25,627 bases of DNA from Pseudomonadota bacterium (GCA_023445955.1 JAEXJH010000485.1:1-25627), one strand, 5' to 3'; numbered from the stretch's first letter, positions 7,787 through 15,418 are shown. A program made the numbers and translations. The notes: a model not told the origin generated them from the letters alone.

Positions 7787-8649
7787 TAGACGAGGGCCTT
7801 CTTGTAGAGGGCCAGCAGGTTGGTCCAGGCCCGTTCGGCGCCTTCCTCGTTGTAGACTTGACTGCCCTTGACGGTCCAACCGTGGGCGCAGCCGGCGAAG
7901 ACCTCGACCTGGGCCGACAGTTTGGCGGCGTCGAAGGCGGCCTTCAGCTTGTCCTTGGCGGTCGGGTCCTGCTTGTCGTCGTTGTCGGCGATCTCGATCA
8001 GATAGCTGGCGCGGGTCTTGGGGATCAGCAGCGCGGGGTTGTCGTCCTTGTCCGTGACTAGGCCGCCGCCGTGGAAGGTGGCCACCGCGCCGATGCGGGC
8101 CGGGACTGCGCCGGCTGTGCGGAACGACAGCGGGCCGCCCATGCAGTAGCCCTGCACGCCGGCCTTCTTGGCCTTGTCGGTCTTGGCCTGCGCGTCGAGG
8201 AAGGCGATGTAGGCGGCGGCGTCCCTGAACGTGCCTTCCGTGGTCACCGAAGCGCGCAGCGGCGTCAGCTTGGCGCGGTCGTCGGGATTGGCGAAGTTGA
8301 ACGTCCCCTCGACCACCGGCGCCTTCTTGACCCGATAGTAGAGGTTGGGGACCAGCACCACGTAACCGGCCGCAGCCAGGCGACGGCCCATGTCGCGGAA
8401 CACCGGGCGCAGGCTCATGACGTCGGGCCACAACAGCACCGCCGGGTACTTGCCCTTTGCCTTGGGGTAGAAGAGCGCCGCGTCGGCCACGCCGTCGGGG
8501 GTCTTCACCTCGACGTCCTTCTCCTCGACCGTGTCGTCGGCGCGGGCGACCGTGGCGACGCCGGTGGCCGCGACCGTCAGCAGGCCGAAGGCGCGACGCG
8601 AAAGACGGGGGTCGTGAACGAGGCCTGGGTGGATGTCGTCATCGCACAT
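7786..8649 (-). CDS. Tat-exported dienelactone hydrolase family protein
   Basis: An alpha/beta hydrolase of the dienelactone hydrolase family, 287 aa. The start at ATG 8649 is chosen for its upstream GGGAG Shine-Dalgarno and because it yields a twin-arginine signal, LSRRAFGLLTVAATGVATVARA (residues about 17-37). The catalytic nucleophile is Cys169 in GYCMGG; the acid is in DNDD (222-225) and the histidine is His256 in AHGW, completing the Cys-Asp-His triad typical of DLH. Tat export would place it in the periplasm. It is followed, with a one-base overlap, by the exported amidohydrolase, so the two probably act together. Substrate unknown. Confidence 0.92.
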   Translation of the reverse strand: MCDDDIHPGLVHDPRLSRRAFGLLTVAATGVATVARADDTVEEKDVEVKTPDGVADAALFYPKAKGKYPAVLLWPDVMSLRPVFRDMGRRLAAAGYVVLVPNLYYRVKKAPVVEGTFNFANPDDRAKLTPLRASVTTEGTFRDAAAYIAFLDAQAKTDKAKKAGVQGYCMGGPLSFRTAGAVPARIGAVATFHGGGLVTDKDDNPALLIPKTRASYLIEIADNDDKQDPTAKDKLKAAFDAAKLSAQVEVFAGCAHGWTVKGSQVYNEEGAERAWTNLLALYKKALV

Positions 8650-8713
8650 GGCGGTCTCCCTTTGAGCTTTGGGCGGGCACGCTATAACCGCGTTACGCCA
8701 ACGCCCACCCCTT

Positions 8714-9745
8714 TTACGCAGGCAGCTGGTACGTCGCCTTGCCCGGCAGCAACAGGTCCTGCTTCTTGCCGTCGCACAGGGCGTAGCTGAAGCCGCTCTG
8801 GATCGCCCAGGCGCCAACCTCGCCCTGCTTGTTCACGGCCAGGAAGCCGACCTGGAATTCCTTGGCGTTGGGCTTCTTCTTCAGGATGCGCTCGACGGCC
8901 TCGCGGCAGGCGGCCTCGGGCGAGCGGCCCTGGCGCATCAGCTCCACGACCAGGAAGCTACCAACATTGCGGATCACTTCCTCGCCCACGCCAGTCGAGG
9001 TGGCGCCGCCGACCTCGTTGTCGACATAGAGCCCCGCGCCGATGATCGGACTGTCCCCCACTCGGCCGCGCATCTTCCAGGCCATGCCGCTGGTGGGGCA
9101 GGCGCCGGCGATATCGCCCTTGGCGTCGATGGCCAGCATGCCGATGGTGTCGTGGTTGTTGGCGCCGCCCGGCGTGCCGAGCTGGCCGGAGGTCTTGCCG
9201 TAGTCGGCGTTCTCGCTGTTGGCCTTGGGCGCGTACTTGGCCTCTTTTTTCCAGGCCTCCCAGGCGGTCTTGGACTCCGGCGTCAGCAGTTCCTCGTAGG
9301 TGAAGCCCTGTTCGATCGCGAACTGCAGGGCGCCGGCCCCGACCAGCATCACGTGCGGGGTCTTCTCCATGACCTTGCGGGCCACCGAGATCGGGTGGGC
9401 GATGTGCTCCAGGGCCGCGACCGCGCCGCAGTTGCCCAGCTCGTCCATGATACAGGCGTCCAGCGAGACGTGGCCGTCGCGGTCGGGATAGCCGGCGCGG
9501 CCGACGCTGTGGTTCTTCAGGTCCTGCTCGGGCACGCGGGCGCCGGCCTCGACAGCGTCCAGCGCGCGGCCGCCCTTGGACAGCACCGCCCAGGCGGCCT
9601 GGTTGGCGGCGACGCCAAAGTCCCAGGTGGAGATCACGCACGGCCCGTCCAGCTTGACGCCGCCCTCGGCCGCCATCGTGCTCTTGGCGCCCAGCATCGC
9701 CGATCCGGCCAGCGACGCGCCGATCAGGCCTCTACGATTCAACAT
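8714..9745 (-). CDS. N4-(beta-N-acetylglucosaminyl)-L-asparaginase (glycosylasparaginase)
   Basis: An Ntn-hydrolase that cleaves the GlcNAc-Asn bond of degraded N-glycoproteins, 343 aa. The start at ATG 9745 has GGAG about 7 nt upstream and opens a Tat-like signal (MLNRRGLIGASLAGSAMLGA). The autoprocessing site is NHDTIGMLAID, with Thr200 as the predicted nucleophile freed by cleavage after Asp199. The segment RGRVGDSPIIGAGLYVDN (residues about 226-243) carries the conserved substrate-binding Arg and Asp, and a GG pair occurs in ATSTGVGE-type sequence just after. It is divergent from cutC with 53 bp between the start codons. Plant-type L-asparaginases are the alternative, but the HDTIGM motif and the periplasmic signal favour glycosylasparaginase. 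Confidence 0.92.
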   Translation of the reverse strand: MLNRRGLIGASLAGSAMLGAKSTMAAEGGVKLDGPCVISTWDFGVAANQAAWAVLSKGGRALDAVEAGARVPEQDLKNHSVGRAGYPDRDGHVSLDACIMDELGNCGAVAALEHIAHPISVARKVMEKTPHVMLVGAGALQFAIEQGFTYEELLTPESKTAWEAWKKEAKYAPKANSENADYGKTSGQLGTPGGANNHDTIGMLAIDAKGDIAGACPTSGMAWKMRGRVGDSPIIGAGLYVDNEVGGATSTGVGEEVIRNVGSFLVVELMRQGRSPEAACREAVERILKKKPNAKEFQVGFLAVNKQGEVGAWAIQSGFSYALCDGKKQDLLLPGKATYQLPA

Positions 9746-9798
9746 CCGTATGCTCCAACAGGTCCGCGCCGAATCCCTAGCACGAGGCAGAGCAAAGC

Positions 9799-10536
9799 AT
9801 GACCGCCGACCGCATTCTCCTGGAAGTCTGTGTCGACACGCCCGCCGGACTGGCGGCCGCCATCGCCGGCGGGGCGGATCGGATCGAACTTTGCGCGGCT
9901 CTGGCGCTGCAGGGCCTGACCCCCGCCCCCGGCCTGATGGCCCAGGCGGCCGCCGCGCCGATCCCGATCTATCCGATGATCCGGCCACGGAATGGCGACT
10001 TCACCTACGACGCCGGGGATCTGGATCACATCCGGCGCGACATCGATGCGGTGCGGGACTACGGCCTGGCCGGCGTGGTGATCGGGGCCAACCTGCCCGA
10101 CGGCCAGCTGGACCTCGCAGCGCTGGAGCTGATCGTCGAGCACAGCAAGGGCCTGGGCATGAGCCTGCATCGCTCGTTCGACCTCGTGCCGGATCAGTCG
10201 GTGGCCCTGGAGGCGGCCATCGCCCTGGGCTTCGAGCGCGTGCTGACCTCGGGCGGCGCTCTGACCGCTCAAGCTGGGGCCGAGCGGATTGCAGCCTTGG
10301 TCGAGCAGGCCGATGGCCGCATCGGCATCCTGGCCGGCGCGGGCGTGAAGCCCGGCAACGTCGCCGAACTGGTCAAGCGCACCGGCGTGCGCGAAGTCCA
10401 CGGCTCGTTCAGCGGCCCGATCCCGGGGGCCGCTCCGGGCTCGAAGCTGAACGAGATGGGCTTTGTCCCGCCGGAGCTGCGGGACACGGACGAGGCGGCG
10501 GTGCGCGAAGCCGTTGGGATCCTGCGCGGCCTCTAG
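9799..10536 (+). CDS. cutC: CutC family protein (copper homeostasis protein CutC)
   Basis: A TIM-barrel protein of the CutC family, 245 aa, full length. It opens ILLEVCVDTPAGLAAAIAGGADRIELC, the family signature, and contains PMIRPRNGDFTYD (residues about 63-75), GVVIGANLPDGQLD, SLHRSFDLVPD and a C-terminal HGSFSGPIPG. CutC is traditionally linked to copper tolerance, but direct copper binding by bacterial members is disputed and an enzymatic role is possible. It is divergent from the glycosylasparaginase gene, so a sugar-linked role is worth considering (inference). Its stop overlaps the pectate lyase stop in the opposite direction at CTAG (10533-10536). Its Shine-Dalgarno is weak. Confidence 0.95.
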   Translation: MTADRILLEVCVDTPAGLAAAIAGGADRIELCAALALQGLTPAPGLMAQAAAAPIPIYPMIRPRNGDFTYDAGDLDHIRRDIDAVRDYGLAGVVIGANLPDGQLDLAALELIVEHSKGLGMSLHRSFDLVPDQSVALEAAIALGFERVLTSGGALTAQAGAERIAALVEQADGRIGILAGAGVKPGNVAELVKRTGVREVHGSFSGPIPGAAPGSKLNEMGFVPPELRDTDEAAVREAVGILRGL

Positions 10537-11834
10537 GCCGGGTGCTTCTTGGCCCAACCTTCATAGGCTTTGATGGCCTTGGCCGGGCCGGCGCTGAACC
10601 AGGAATAGCCGTTGCGCCGCTCCAGCGAGAGCTCGTTGACGTCGTCGCGCAGGGTCTTGTCGCGTTCGCCGAAGACGGGCTTGCCGCTGGTGTCGTAGTA
10701 GCGCGACCAGATCGGCCCCGCGCCGGCCTGGTCGACCAGGCGGCGGCCTTCGGGGTTGTCCTTCCCGCCGGTCCAGGCCTTGCCCATGATGGCCGCGCCC
10801 TTCATCCAGGCGACGCCCGCGTGGACCGCGGCGACCTCAGCCGGGGTCGGGTCGGGCAGACTCATCAGATAGGTCAATAAGTCGGCGCTCTCGCCCGTCG
10901 ACAGGGCCGGCGGCTCGAAGTTGCGGCCGGCGACCGGGGCCAGGGTGAAGGGATCGGCCTGCTGGCCCCAGATGGTCGGCTTGCCGTTCACGCGGATCTG
11001 CGAGGCGACGATGACCTCGCGGCCCTTCTTGGCGGCCGCGCCGGACTTGGCGCGCAGCTCGGCGGGCACGAAGGCGAAGTCGGTCTTGGCTTCCGACACC
11101 TGGGTCAGCAGGTCGGCGGCTTCGGACACCGCGTTGTCGTTATAGGTGACGGCGTCGTGATAGCCGCCTTCCAGCGGCCAGACCTGCGGCCAGCCGCCGT
11201 TCGGGAACTGGGCGGCCAGCAAGTAGCGCACGCCCTTCAGGAAGCTCGTTCGATAGGCCTCGCCGTCCTTGCCCGGGACCTGGCCGGCGACCTTGGCCAG
11301 GAAGCGCATCTCGGTGATGGTGGCGTTGTTGTCCAGCGTGCCGACATAGCCCCACTTGGGGTCGCGGGCGGCGTCGAAGTCGTTCTCGCTGAGGTACTTG
11401 GAATTGTTGTCCGACGCCCAGGGCTGGCCCGGCAGACGCAGCGCGCCCTCGCGATCCTGGTTCTTGCTCCAGCCGCCTGCCGGGGTCTGGAAGCTGACGA
11501 TAACGTCGGCGACGTGACGGGCCTCGGGCGAGCCGTACCAGGCCGCGTCCTTGTTCAGCGCCATGCCGCCGTCGCCGTGGCCGGCTGGAGGCGGCGGCGG
11601 GGCGGTCTGGCCCGGCATAAGCTCGGCGGCCAGGGCGGCGCGGTCGGCCTTCTCCTGGGCGGTCGAGCGGTCGAGATAGACCTTCCACGCCGGCTGCTGG
11701 GCGGCGGGCAGCTTGGCGATCCGTTCGGCGGTGATCGGCTGAGCCGGCGTGTTGGTCCCGATCACGCTGGCGAAAGCCGGCACGCCCAGGCTAGCGGACA
11801 GGAACAGGCCGATCATGGCGGCGCGATGGGTCAT
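10533..11834 (-). CDS. Secreted pectate lyase, polysaccharide lyase family 10
   Basis: A secreted enzyme that cleaves polygalacturonate by beta-elimination, 433 aa. The ATG at 11834 is preceded by GGGGAGAG and gives a signal peptide (THRAAMIGLFLSASLGVPAFA). PL10 features are visible: SFQTPAGGWSKN (residues about 114-125), SKYLSENDFDAARD, the Asp-containing YVGTLDNNATITEMRFLA (163-180), FPNGGWPQVWP (210-220), TYNDNAV and the late IWSRYYDTSGKPVFGERD with its conserved Arg. An upstream in-frame Met adds 17 residues but has a worse ribosome site. A LacI-type operator lies about 60 bp upstream, implying induction by pectin breakdown products. No pectin transporter is in the window, so the gene probably belongs to a dispersed regulon. 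Confidence 0.95.
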   Translation of the reverse strand: MTHRAAMIGLFLSASLGVPAFASVIGTNTPAQPITAERIAKLPAAQQPAWKVYLDRSTAQEKADRAALAAELMPGQTAPPPPPAGHGDGGMALNKDAAWYGSPEARHVADVIVSFQTPAGGWSKNQDREGALRLPGQPWASDNNSKYLSENDFDAARDPKWGYVGTLDNNATITEMRFLAKVAGQVPGKDGEAYRTSFLKGVRYLLAAQFPNGGWPQVWPLEGGYHDAVTYNDNAVSEAADLLTQVSEAKTDFAFVPAELRAKSGAAAKKGREVIVASQIRVNGKPTIWGQQADPFTLAPVAGRNFEPPALSTGESADLLTYLMSLPDPTPAEVAAVHAGVAWMKGAAIMGKAWTGGKDNPEGRRLVDQAGAGPIWSRYYDTSGKPVFGERDKTLRDDVNELSLERRNGYSWFSAGPAKAIKAYEGWAKKHPA

Positions 11835-11890
11835 CTGGACGTCTCTCCCCGGCAGGCGTCGTTGTCGTTGGACGCCTTGTCTCACGGGAA

Positions 11891-11904
11891 TGATACCGGT
11901 TTCC
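11891..11904 (-). promoter_or_regulatory. LacI-type operator overlapping the pectate lyase -10
   Basis: Read towards the pectate lyase, the sequence is GGAAACCGGTATCA, a near-palindrome centred on ACCGGT with GAWACCGGTWTC symmetry, the form of operators used by LacI-family sugar regulators. Its right half contains TATCAT, five of six matches to the sigma70 -10, so binding would block RNA polymerase. It is 57-70 nt upstream of the ATG at 11834. No convincing -35 is present. The regulator is not in this window. Confidence 0.6.
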
Positions 11905-11927
11905 TACCGCGTTGAAACGGGGTGAAA

Positions 11928-13091
11928 TCAGCCCTCGATGATGTGCGGGATAAACCGCGACCGATCCCGCGTCACCCGGCCACGATCCTCGCGCACGCCA
12001 ATCCCGGCCGCCTGATCCCCGATGACCCAAGAGCCGACCACGGGATAGTTCACGCCGAACTTCGGCGGCGGCTTCAGCTCCTGACGGATCCAGCCTTCCT
12101 CGCCATAGCCCTGGTCCAGCACCCGGCCCTTGCGGCCGTCCTTCCAGAGCTCGACGTTGGCGCCTTCCCGGCTGAACAGCGGCTTGCGGGCGTAGCTCGA
12201 TCCCAGGCGCTCGACCTTGGGGTCGTCGTCGAAATAGGTCTCCAGCAGGTTCGGATGTCCCGGATGGCGCTCCCACAGCAGCGGCAGCAGCGCCTTGTTC
12301 GACAGCACCGCCTTCCACGGCGGCTCCAGGAACAGGGTCTTCGAAGCCGCGATATTGGCCGCGTACGGCTCACGCAGCATGTCTTCCCAGGGGTACAGCT
12401 TGAACATCGCGCCGACGATGTAGTTGTCCTGATCGACGAAGCGGCCGTCGGCGTCGAGGCCGATTTCGGTCATCGGCACGAACTTCGGCTCCAGGCCGGC
12501 CAGCCGCGCCATGTCCTCCAGGAACCGTACGGTCTGGCGGTCCTCGACGAAGTCGGGATCGCTGGCGAAGTGGACGAAGCCGCCGTTCGGGAAGATCGAC
12601 TTGAAGCGGTCGGCCAGCTGGTCGTGCAGGCTGTTGAACTGGTCCGTGCTCTCGGGCAGCAGGCCCTGGGCGATCAGGTCCTCCAGCCACAGCCACTGGA
12701 GCACGCCGGCCTCATAGATGCTGGTCGGGGTGTCGGCGTTATACTCGTAGAGCTTGGGCGGCCCGGCCCCGTCGTAGAAGAAGTCGAAACGGCCGTAGAG
12801 CGACGGATCGCGGGCCTTCCACGAGCCGGCGACCAGGTCGCGCGAGGCTTCCGGGATCTGCAGACGCGCCATCAGGGCGTCGCTCTTCACCGCGTCGTCG
12901 ACCAGCTCCAGGCACAGCTTGTGCAGCGCCTCGGTCGCGGGCTCCAGATGGCCCTCGACTTCCTCCAGCGTGAAGGCGTAGGCGGCCCGCTCGTCCCAGT
13001 AGCGACGACCGTCGGCGTGATGCCAGGTGAAGCCGACCGCCTCGGCCTTGGACTTCCAGTCCGACCGAGGCGTCAGGGTGAGACGGCGCAT
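11928..13091 (-). CDS. yjfC: Glutathionylspermidine synthase-like ATP-grasp protein (YjfC/YgiC family)
   Basis: An ATP-grasp amide ligase homologue of 387 aa, matching the synthetase half of glutathionylspermidine synthase with no amidase domain, as in E. coli YjfC and YgiC. GRFDFFYDG and LYEYNADTPTSIYEA place Arg101, Asp103, Glu116 and Asn118 at positions equivalent to the GspS substrate and Mg-ATP ligands (Arg316, Asp318, Glu330, Asn332, from memory), so the active site appears intact. The C-terminus contains NLLETYFDDDP, EGANVELW and a QELKPPPKFG segment typical of the fold. The true substrate of this subfamily is not established; GspS activity should not be assumed. Its ATG shares one base with the stop of the PspA-like gene (TGATG), making it the last gene of the yjfI-yjfJ-yjfC arm. 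Confidence 0.92.
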   Translation of the reverse strand: MRRLTLTPRSDWKSKAEAVGFTWHHADGRRYWDERAAYAFTLEEVEGHLEPATEALHKLCLELVDDAVKSDALMARLQIPEASRDLVAGSWKARDPSLYGRFDFFYDGAGPPKLYEYNADTPTSIYEAGVLQWLWLEDLIAQGLLPESTDQFNSLHDQLADRFKSIFPNGGFVHFASDPDFVEDRQTVRFLEDMARLAGLEPKFVPMTEIGLDADGRFVDQDNYIVGAMFKLYPWEDMLREPYAANIAASKTLFLEPPWKAVLSNKALLPLLWERHPGHPNLLETYFDDDPKVERLGSSYARKPLFSREGANVELWKDGRKGRVLDQGYGEEGWIRQELKPPPKFGVNYPVVGSWVIGDQAAGIGVREDRGRVTRDRSRFIPHIIEG

Positions 13092-13849
13092 CAGGCGTCC
13101 GAGCCGTCCTTAGCGACCTTCTGCTTGTCCTCGATGGCCAGCATCGGGGCGGGCAGAGCCTCGTCCTTGGGGGCCATCAGGCGGGCCAGTACGTCTTCCG
13201 CGCCGCCACCGCCCGGCAGGATGCCGGCGGCGGCCAGCTTGGCGTCGAGATCCGCGCCGGTCTTGCGGTCTTCCGACTCGCTATGCAGGCGGAACTGCTC
13301 CTCGCGGACCGACTGGCGCTCCTTGATGCGCTTGAGGCTATCGGCGGCCGAACCGACGACGCCGCTGGCCGAGCCCGAGCGCGAGATCACCGCGGCCTGC
13401 GCCTTCTGGACGCTCTCGTTGACCTTCACGATCTCGATCTCGCGGCGCAGCGCTTCGACCTTGGTGTCGGTCTGGGCGATGATCGTGCGCAGCTTTTCTT
13501 CGGCCGTGCGCAGCTCGGTCATCTGCGTCGACTTCTGGCCGGCGTCCTTCTCGAGGTCGGCGATGCGCTGGGCCACTTCCAGGGCCAGGGCCTGGTCGCC
13601 CTTGTTCATCGCCGCGCGGGCCGAGGACTCGTACTTCTTGGACTGGTCGGTCAGCTGCGCGACCTCGCTCTCCAGCGAACGGCGGCGGGCGACCAGCTTG
13701 GCCAGCTCGTCCCGGGCCTTGCCTTGGGCGTTGTCGGCGTCACGGATTTCCTGGTCCAGGATCCGCAAGGCGTTGGCGTCCACGATGGTCTGCGCGCCGT
13801 CATGCGCGGTCCCACGGAACAGGGCCGAGAGCTTGCTCCAGATCGACAT
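13091..13849 (-). CDS. yjfJ: PspA/IM30 family membrane-remodelling protein (YjfJ-like)
   Basis: A PspA/IM30 (bacterial ESCRT-III-like) protein of 252 aa. It opens MSIWSKLSALFRG, an amphipathic helix as used by PspA to bind membranes, then a long coiled coil rich in Glu, Lys, Arg and Ala (residues about 30-165, e.g. RDELAKLVARRRSLESEV and ALALEVAQRIADLEKDA). The C-terminal part (about 185-252) is more disordered, with a GILPGGGGAEDVLARL segment. It probably assembles on stressed inner membrane. It lies 26 bp after yjfI and overlaps yjfC by one base. No pspF-like activator is adjacent, so its control differs from the enterobacterial psp operon. Confidence 0.93.
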   Translation of the reverse strand: MSIWSKLSALFRGTAHDGAQTIVDANALRILDQEIRDADNAQGKARDELAKLVARRRSLESEVAQLTDQSKKYESSARAAMNKGDQALALEVAQRIADLEKDAGQKSTQMTELRTAEEKLRTIIAQTDTKVEALRREIEIVKVNESVQKAQAAVISRSGSASGVVGSAADSLKRIKERQSVREEQFRLHSESEDRKTGADLDAKLAAAGILPGGGGAEDVLARLMAPKDEALPAPMLAIEDKQKVAKDGSDA

Positions 13850-13875
13850 CTCTTAAGTCTCCAGGTCCTGATCTT

Positions 13876-14547
13876 TTAGGCGGCCGCGACGCGGCTCTTC
13901 TCGAAGGTGTCGCGCAGATCGCTGGCGGCGGCGATGGCGTTGTCGGCCAGGGTGCGCAGCTCGATGACCAGGGTCTGCAGGGTAGTCTTGGACGAGATTT
14001 CGCCCATCAGCTCGTAATAGTCACGGCCGTCGACGCTGGTGATGCCGAAGTTCGACAGCGGCACGATCTTCTGGGCCTTAAGCAGGAACTCGTTGAAGGC
14101 CGCGCGGTCGTTCTGCTCGTCGCAGGGCCACAGCAGGGTCGAGACGACCAGCTGCAGCGCGCCGCCGCTGACATAGACTGGCAGGTCGCCGAACTCGTGC
14201 ATGACGACCTGCAGCACGGGCTCGACGCCCTCGACCACGGTGGCGGTCAGTTCGCCCTCGCGCACGAGGGCGCTTTCCACCAGCGCGTCGCGCAGGCTGT
14301 GGATCGTCCAGGCGGTGTCGATAACGGAGTCCATGTGTCTGACGCCCTTGGGGGGATGGGGGTTGGTGGCCAGGGTCGGGCCGCGGACCGACTCGACGAC
14401 GATCGCCTGCACGGCCGAAAGGATGTCGGGCTTGCACGCCGCCGGCGCCCAGACCTCGATCTTCACGAAGCCGGCGTTCCGGCGGGCTTCGCGCCACGCT
14501 CGGGTTCTTTCAGCGGCCTGGGCGCTTCGGGTCGGTTTGGCAGGCAT
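13876..14547 (-). CDS. yjfI: YjfI-like DUF2170 protein with N-terminal ribbon-helix-helix-like extension
   Basis: Residues about 75-215 are a DUF2170 (YjfI) domain, with VVMHEFGDLPVYVSGGALQL-type sequence and a C-terminal helix (TLQTLVIELRTLADNAIAAA). E. coli YjfI is about 130 aa; this frame is 223 aa because it continues upstream without a stop. The extra residues 1-71 begin basic and contain ERTRAWREARRNAGFVKIEV followed by WAP, resembling the ribbon-helix-helix-like segments of MazE/DUF3018-type antitoxins: a basic helix, a beta strand, then a helix. The alternative start is Met72 (ATG at 14334), with only a weak Shine-Dalgarno. I prefer 14547 because a promoter is positioned to give a leaderless message there. 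It is the first gene of the yjfI-yjfJ-yjfC arm. The DUF2170 call is secure; the extension as DNA binder is inference. Confidence 0.8.
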   Translation of the reverse strand: MPAKPTRSAQAAERTRAWREARRNAGFVKIEVWAPAACKPDILSAVQAIVVESVRGPTLATNPHPPKGVRHMDSVIDTAWTIHSLRDALVESALVREGELTATVVEGVEPVLQVVMHEFGDLPVYVSGGALQLVVSTLLWPCDEQNDRAAFNEFLLKAQKIVPLSNFGITSVDGRDYYELMGEISSKTTLQTLVIELRTLADNAIAAASDLRDTFEKSRVAAA

Positions 14548-14582
14548 GCGTTACATGTACGCATAACATGTACGCTTGACAA
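14546..14582 (-). promoter_or_regulatory. yjfI promoter (leaderless) with tandem ACATGTACGC repeats
   Basis: On the minus strand, TTGTCA (14577-14582), a 17-bp spacer and a weak TACATG (14554-14559) put the predicted start at 14547, the A of the yjfI ATG; no Shine-Dalgarno is present, so the message may be leaderless. The same region holds two exact copies of ACATGTACGC, at 14553-14562 and 14566-14575 (13-bp period). Each contains the palindrome ACATGT, and the first is flanked by arms ATGCG/CGCAT (14546-14564). Such spacing suits a repressor with a short half-site covering the -10 and spacer. Confidence 0.55.
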
Positions 14583-14703
14583 GGCGTCGTTCGGCGTCAT
14601 CCTGCGGCCGACCTTATCCGAGAGCAAGTAAGCGCTCGGTCGCTTCAGGCGTCACCCCACAAATGGTTGGCGCGACCAGGATTTCGAGGGCTCGCGAACC
14701 GCG

Positions 14704-15351
14704 ATGTTCGGCAAACTTTTCGGCGGCAAGAACGGCGAGACTAAGTCCGCCCTGCCCGTCATCCGCAATGTCACGATCGGACGGACGGTGGTGCTGGACC
14801 CGCTGGCCTGGCGCCGCTTCGGGGCCGAGACCAAGTTCGCCCTCGACCGCGACACGCTGGAGATCACCGCCCAGGGCCTGATCCAGCTGAACGACGGCGC
14901 GTTCGTGCACCGCTTCTATACGGACGACGAGATCCTGTTCCAGGTCGTCTCGGACGACCGCGAGGGCCAGAAGGCTAACGACTTCACCGTCTTCGTTCCG
15001 TGGGCCAGTGAGTATCCCGCCGACCGCGCCGACCGCGACCTGTGGACCCAGCGCCTGCGCGCCCGCGCCTTCCAGGCCGAGGGCCTGCCGCCCTTCACCC
15101 GCCTGTGGTTCGGCGACGAGGCAGCCGAGCAGGATCCAGTGACCCTGTGGGAAGACGTCTACTACAGCCGCGACGCCGAGCGGCCGGACCGGCGCCTGTT
15201 CCAGACCACCATGCTGTTCAGTCGCGACCTCGCCGGCGGCGACGGGCGCGAGCTGCTGCTGGCCCTGACCCTCGAGCCCGAGGACAGCAAGGACGTCAGC
15301 CACGAGACCATGATCGGCCTGCCGCTGTCGGTAGGCGAATTCCGAGCTTGA
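14704..15351 (+). CDS. yjfK: DUF2491 protein (YjfK-like)
   Basis: A 215-aa predicted cytosolic protein of the DUF2491/YjfK family, close in length to the E. coli member. It opens MFGKLFGGKNGETKSALPVI, and contains RTVVLDPLAWRRFG (residues about 27-40), GLIQLNDGAFVHRFYTDDE and ends ETMIGLPLSVGEFRA. No signal peptide, membrane segment or catalytic motif is visible. Its biochemical function is unknown. It heads the plus-strand arm yjfK-yjfL-yjfM, divergent from yjfI with 156 bp between the starts. Recurrent linkage to PspA-like YjfJ suggests a role in membrane stress or polyamine/thiol chemistry, but that is inference. Confidence 0.9.
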   Translation: MFGKLFGGKNGETKSALPVIRNVTIGRTVVLDPLAWRRFGAETKFALDRDTLEITAQGLIQLNDGAFVHRFYTDDEILFQVVSDDREGQKANDFTVFVPWASEYPADRADRDLWTQRLRARAFQAEGLPPFTRLWFGDEAAEQDPVTLWEDVYYSRDAERPDRRLFQTTMLFSRDLAGGDGRELLLALTLEPEDSKDVSHETMIGLPLSVGEFRA

Positions 15352-15359
15352 ATTTTGGC

Positions 15360-15401
15360 GAGCCTGCTTATCCGCTCGGCTGACGCTGATCGGGCAGGCT
15401 C
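15360..15401 (+). repeat. Inverted repeat between yjfK and yjfL
   Basis: GAGCCTGC (15360-15367) and GCAGGCTC (15394-15401) are perfect 8-bp inverted arms separated by 26 bp in the 67-bp gap between yjfK and yjfL. A transcript hairpin here could partly terminate, stabilise or process the message and so set the ratio of YjfK to the membrane proteins downstream. No U tract follows, so it is not a classic intrinsic terminator. It ends 17 nt before the yjfL ATG. Confidence 0.4.
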
Positions 15402-15418
15402 TTAAGGGGCGAAGAGAG

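Noticed and set aside
8655..8712. GGGTGGGC/GCCCGCCC imperfect hairpin between the dienelactone hydrolase and glycosylasparaginase genes
   Set aside because: Large 24-nt loop, a G-U pair and no U tract; too weak to call a terminator.
11922..13856. 644-codon plus-strand open frame
   Set aside because: Covers yjfC and yjfJ in antisense; those minus-strand genes have clear family motifs and coupled starts.
14576..14600. Plus-strand TTGACA as a yjfK promoter
   Set aside because: No acceptable -10 lies 15-19 bp downstream; the near-symmetric TTGACAA is better explained as the -35 of the yjfI promoter on the other strand.
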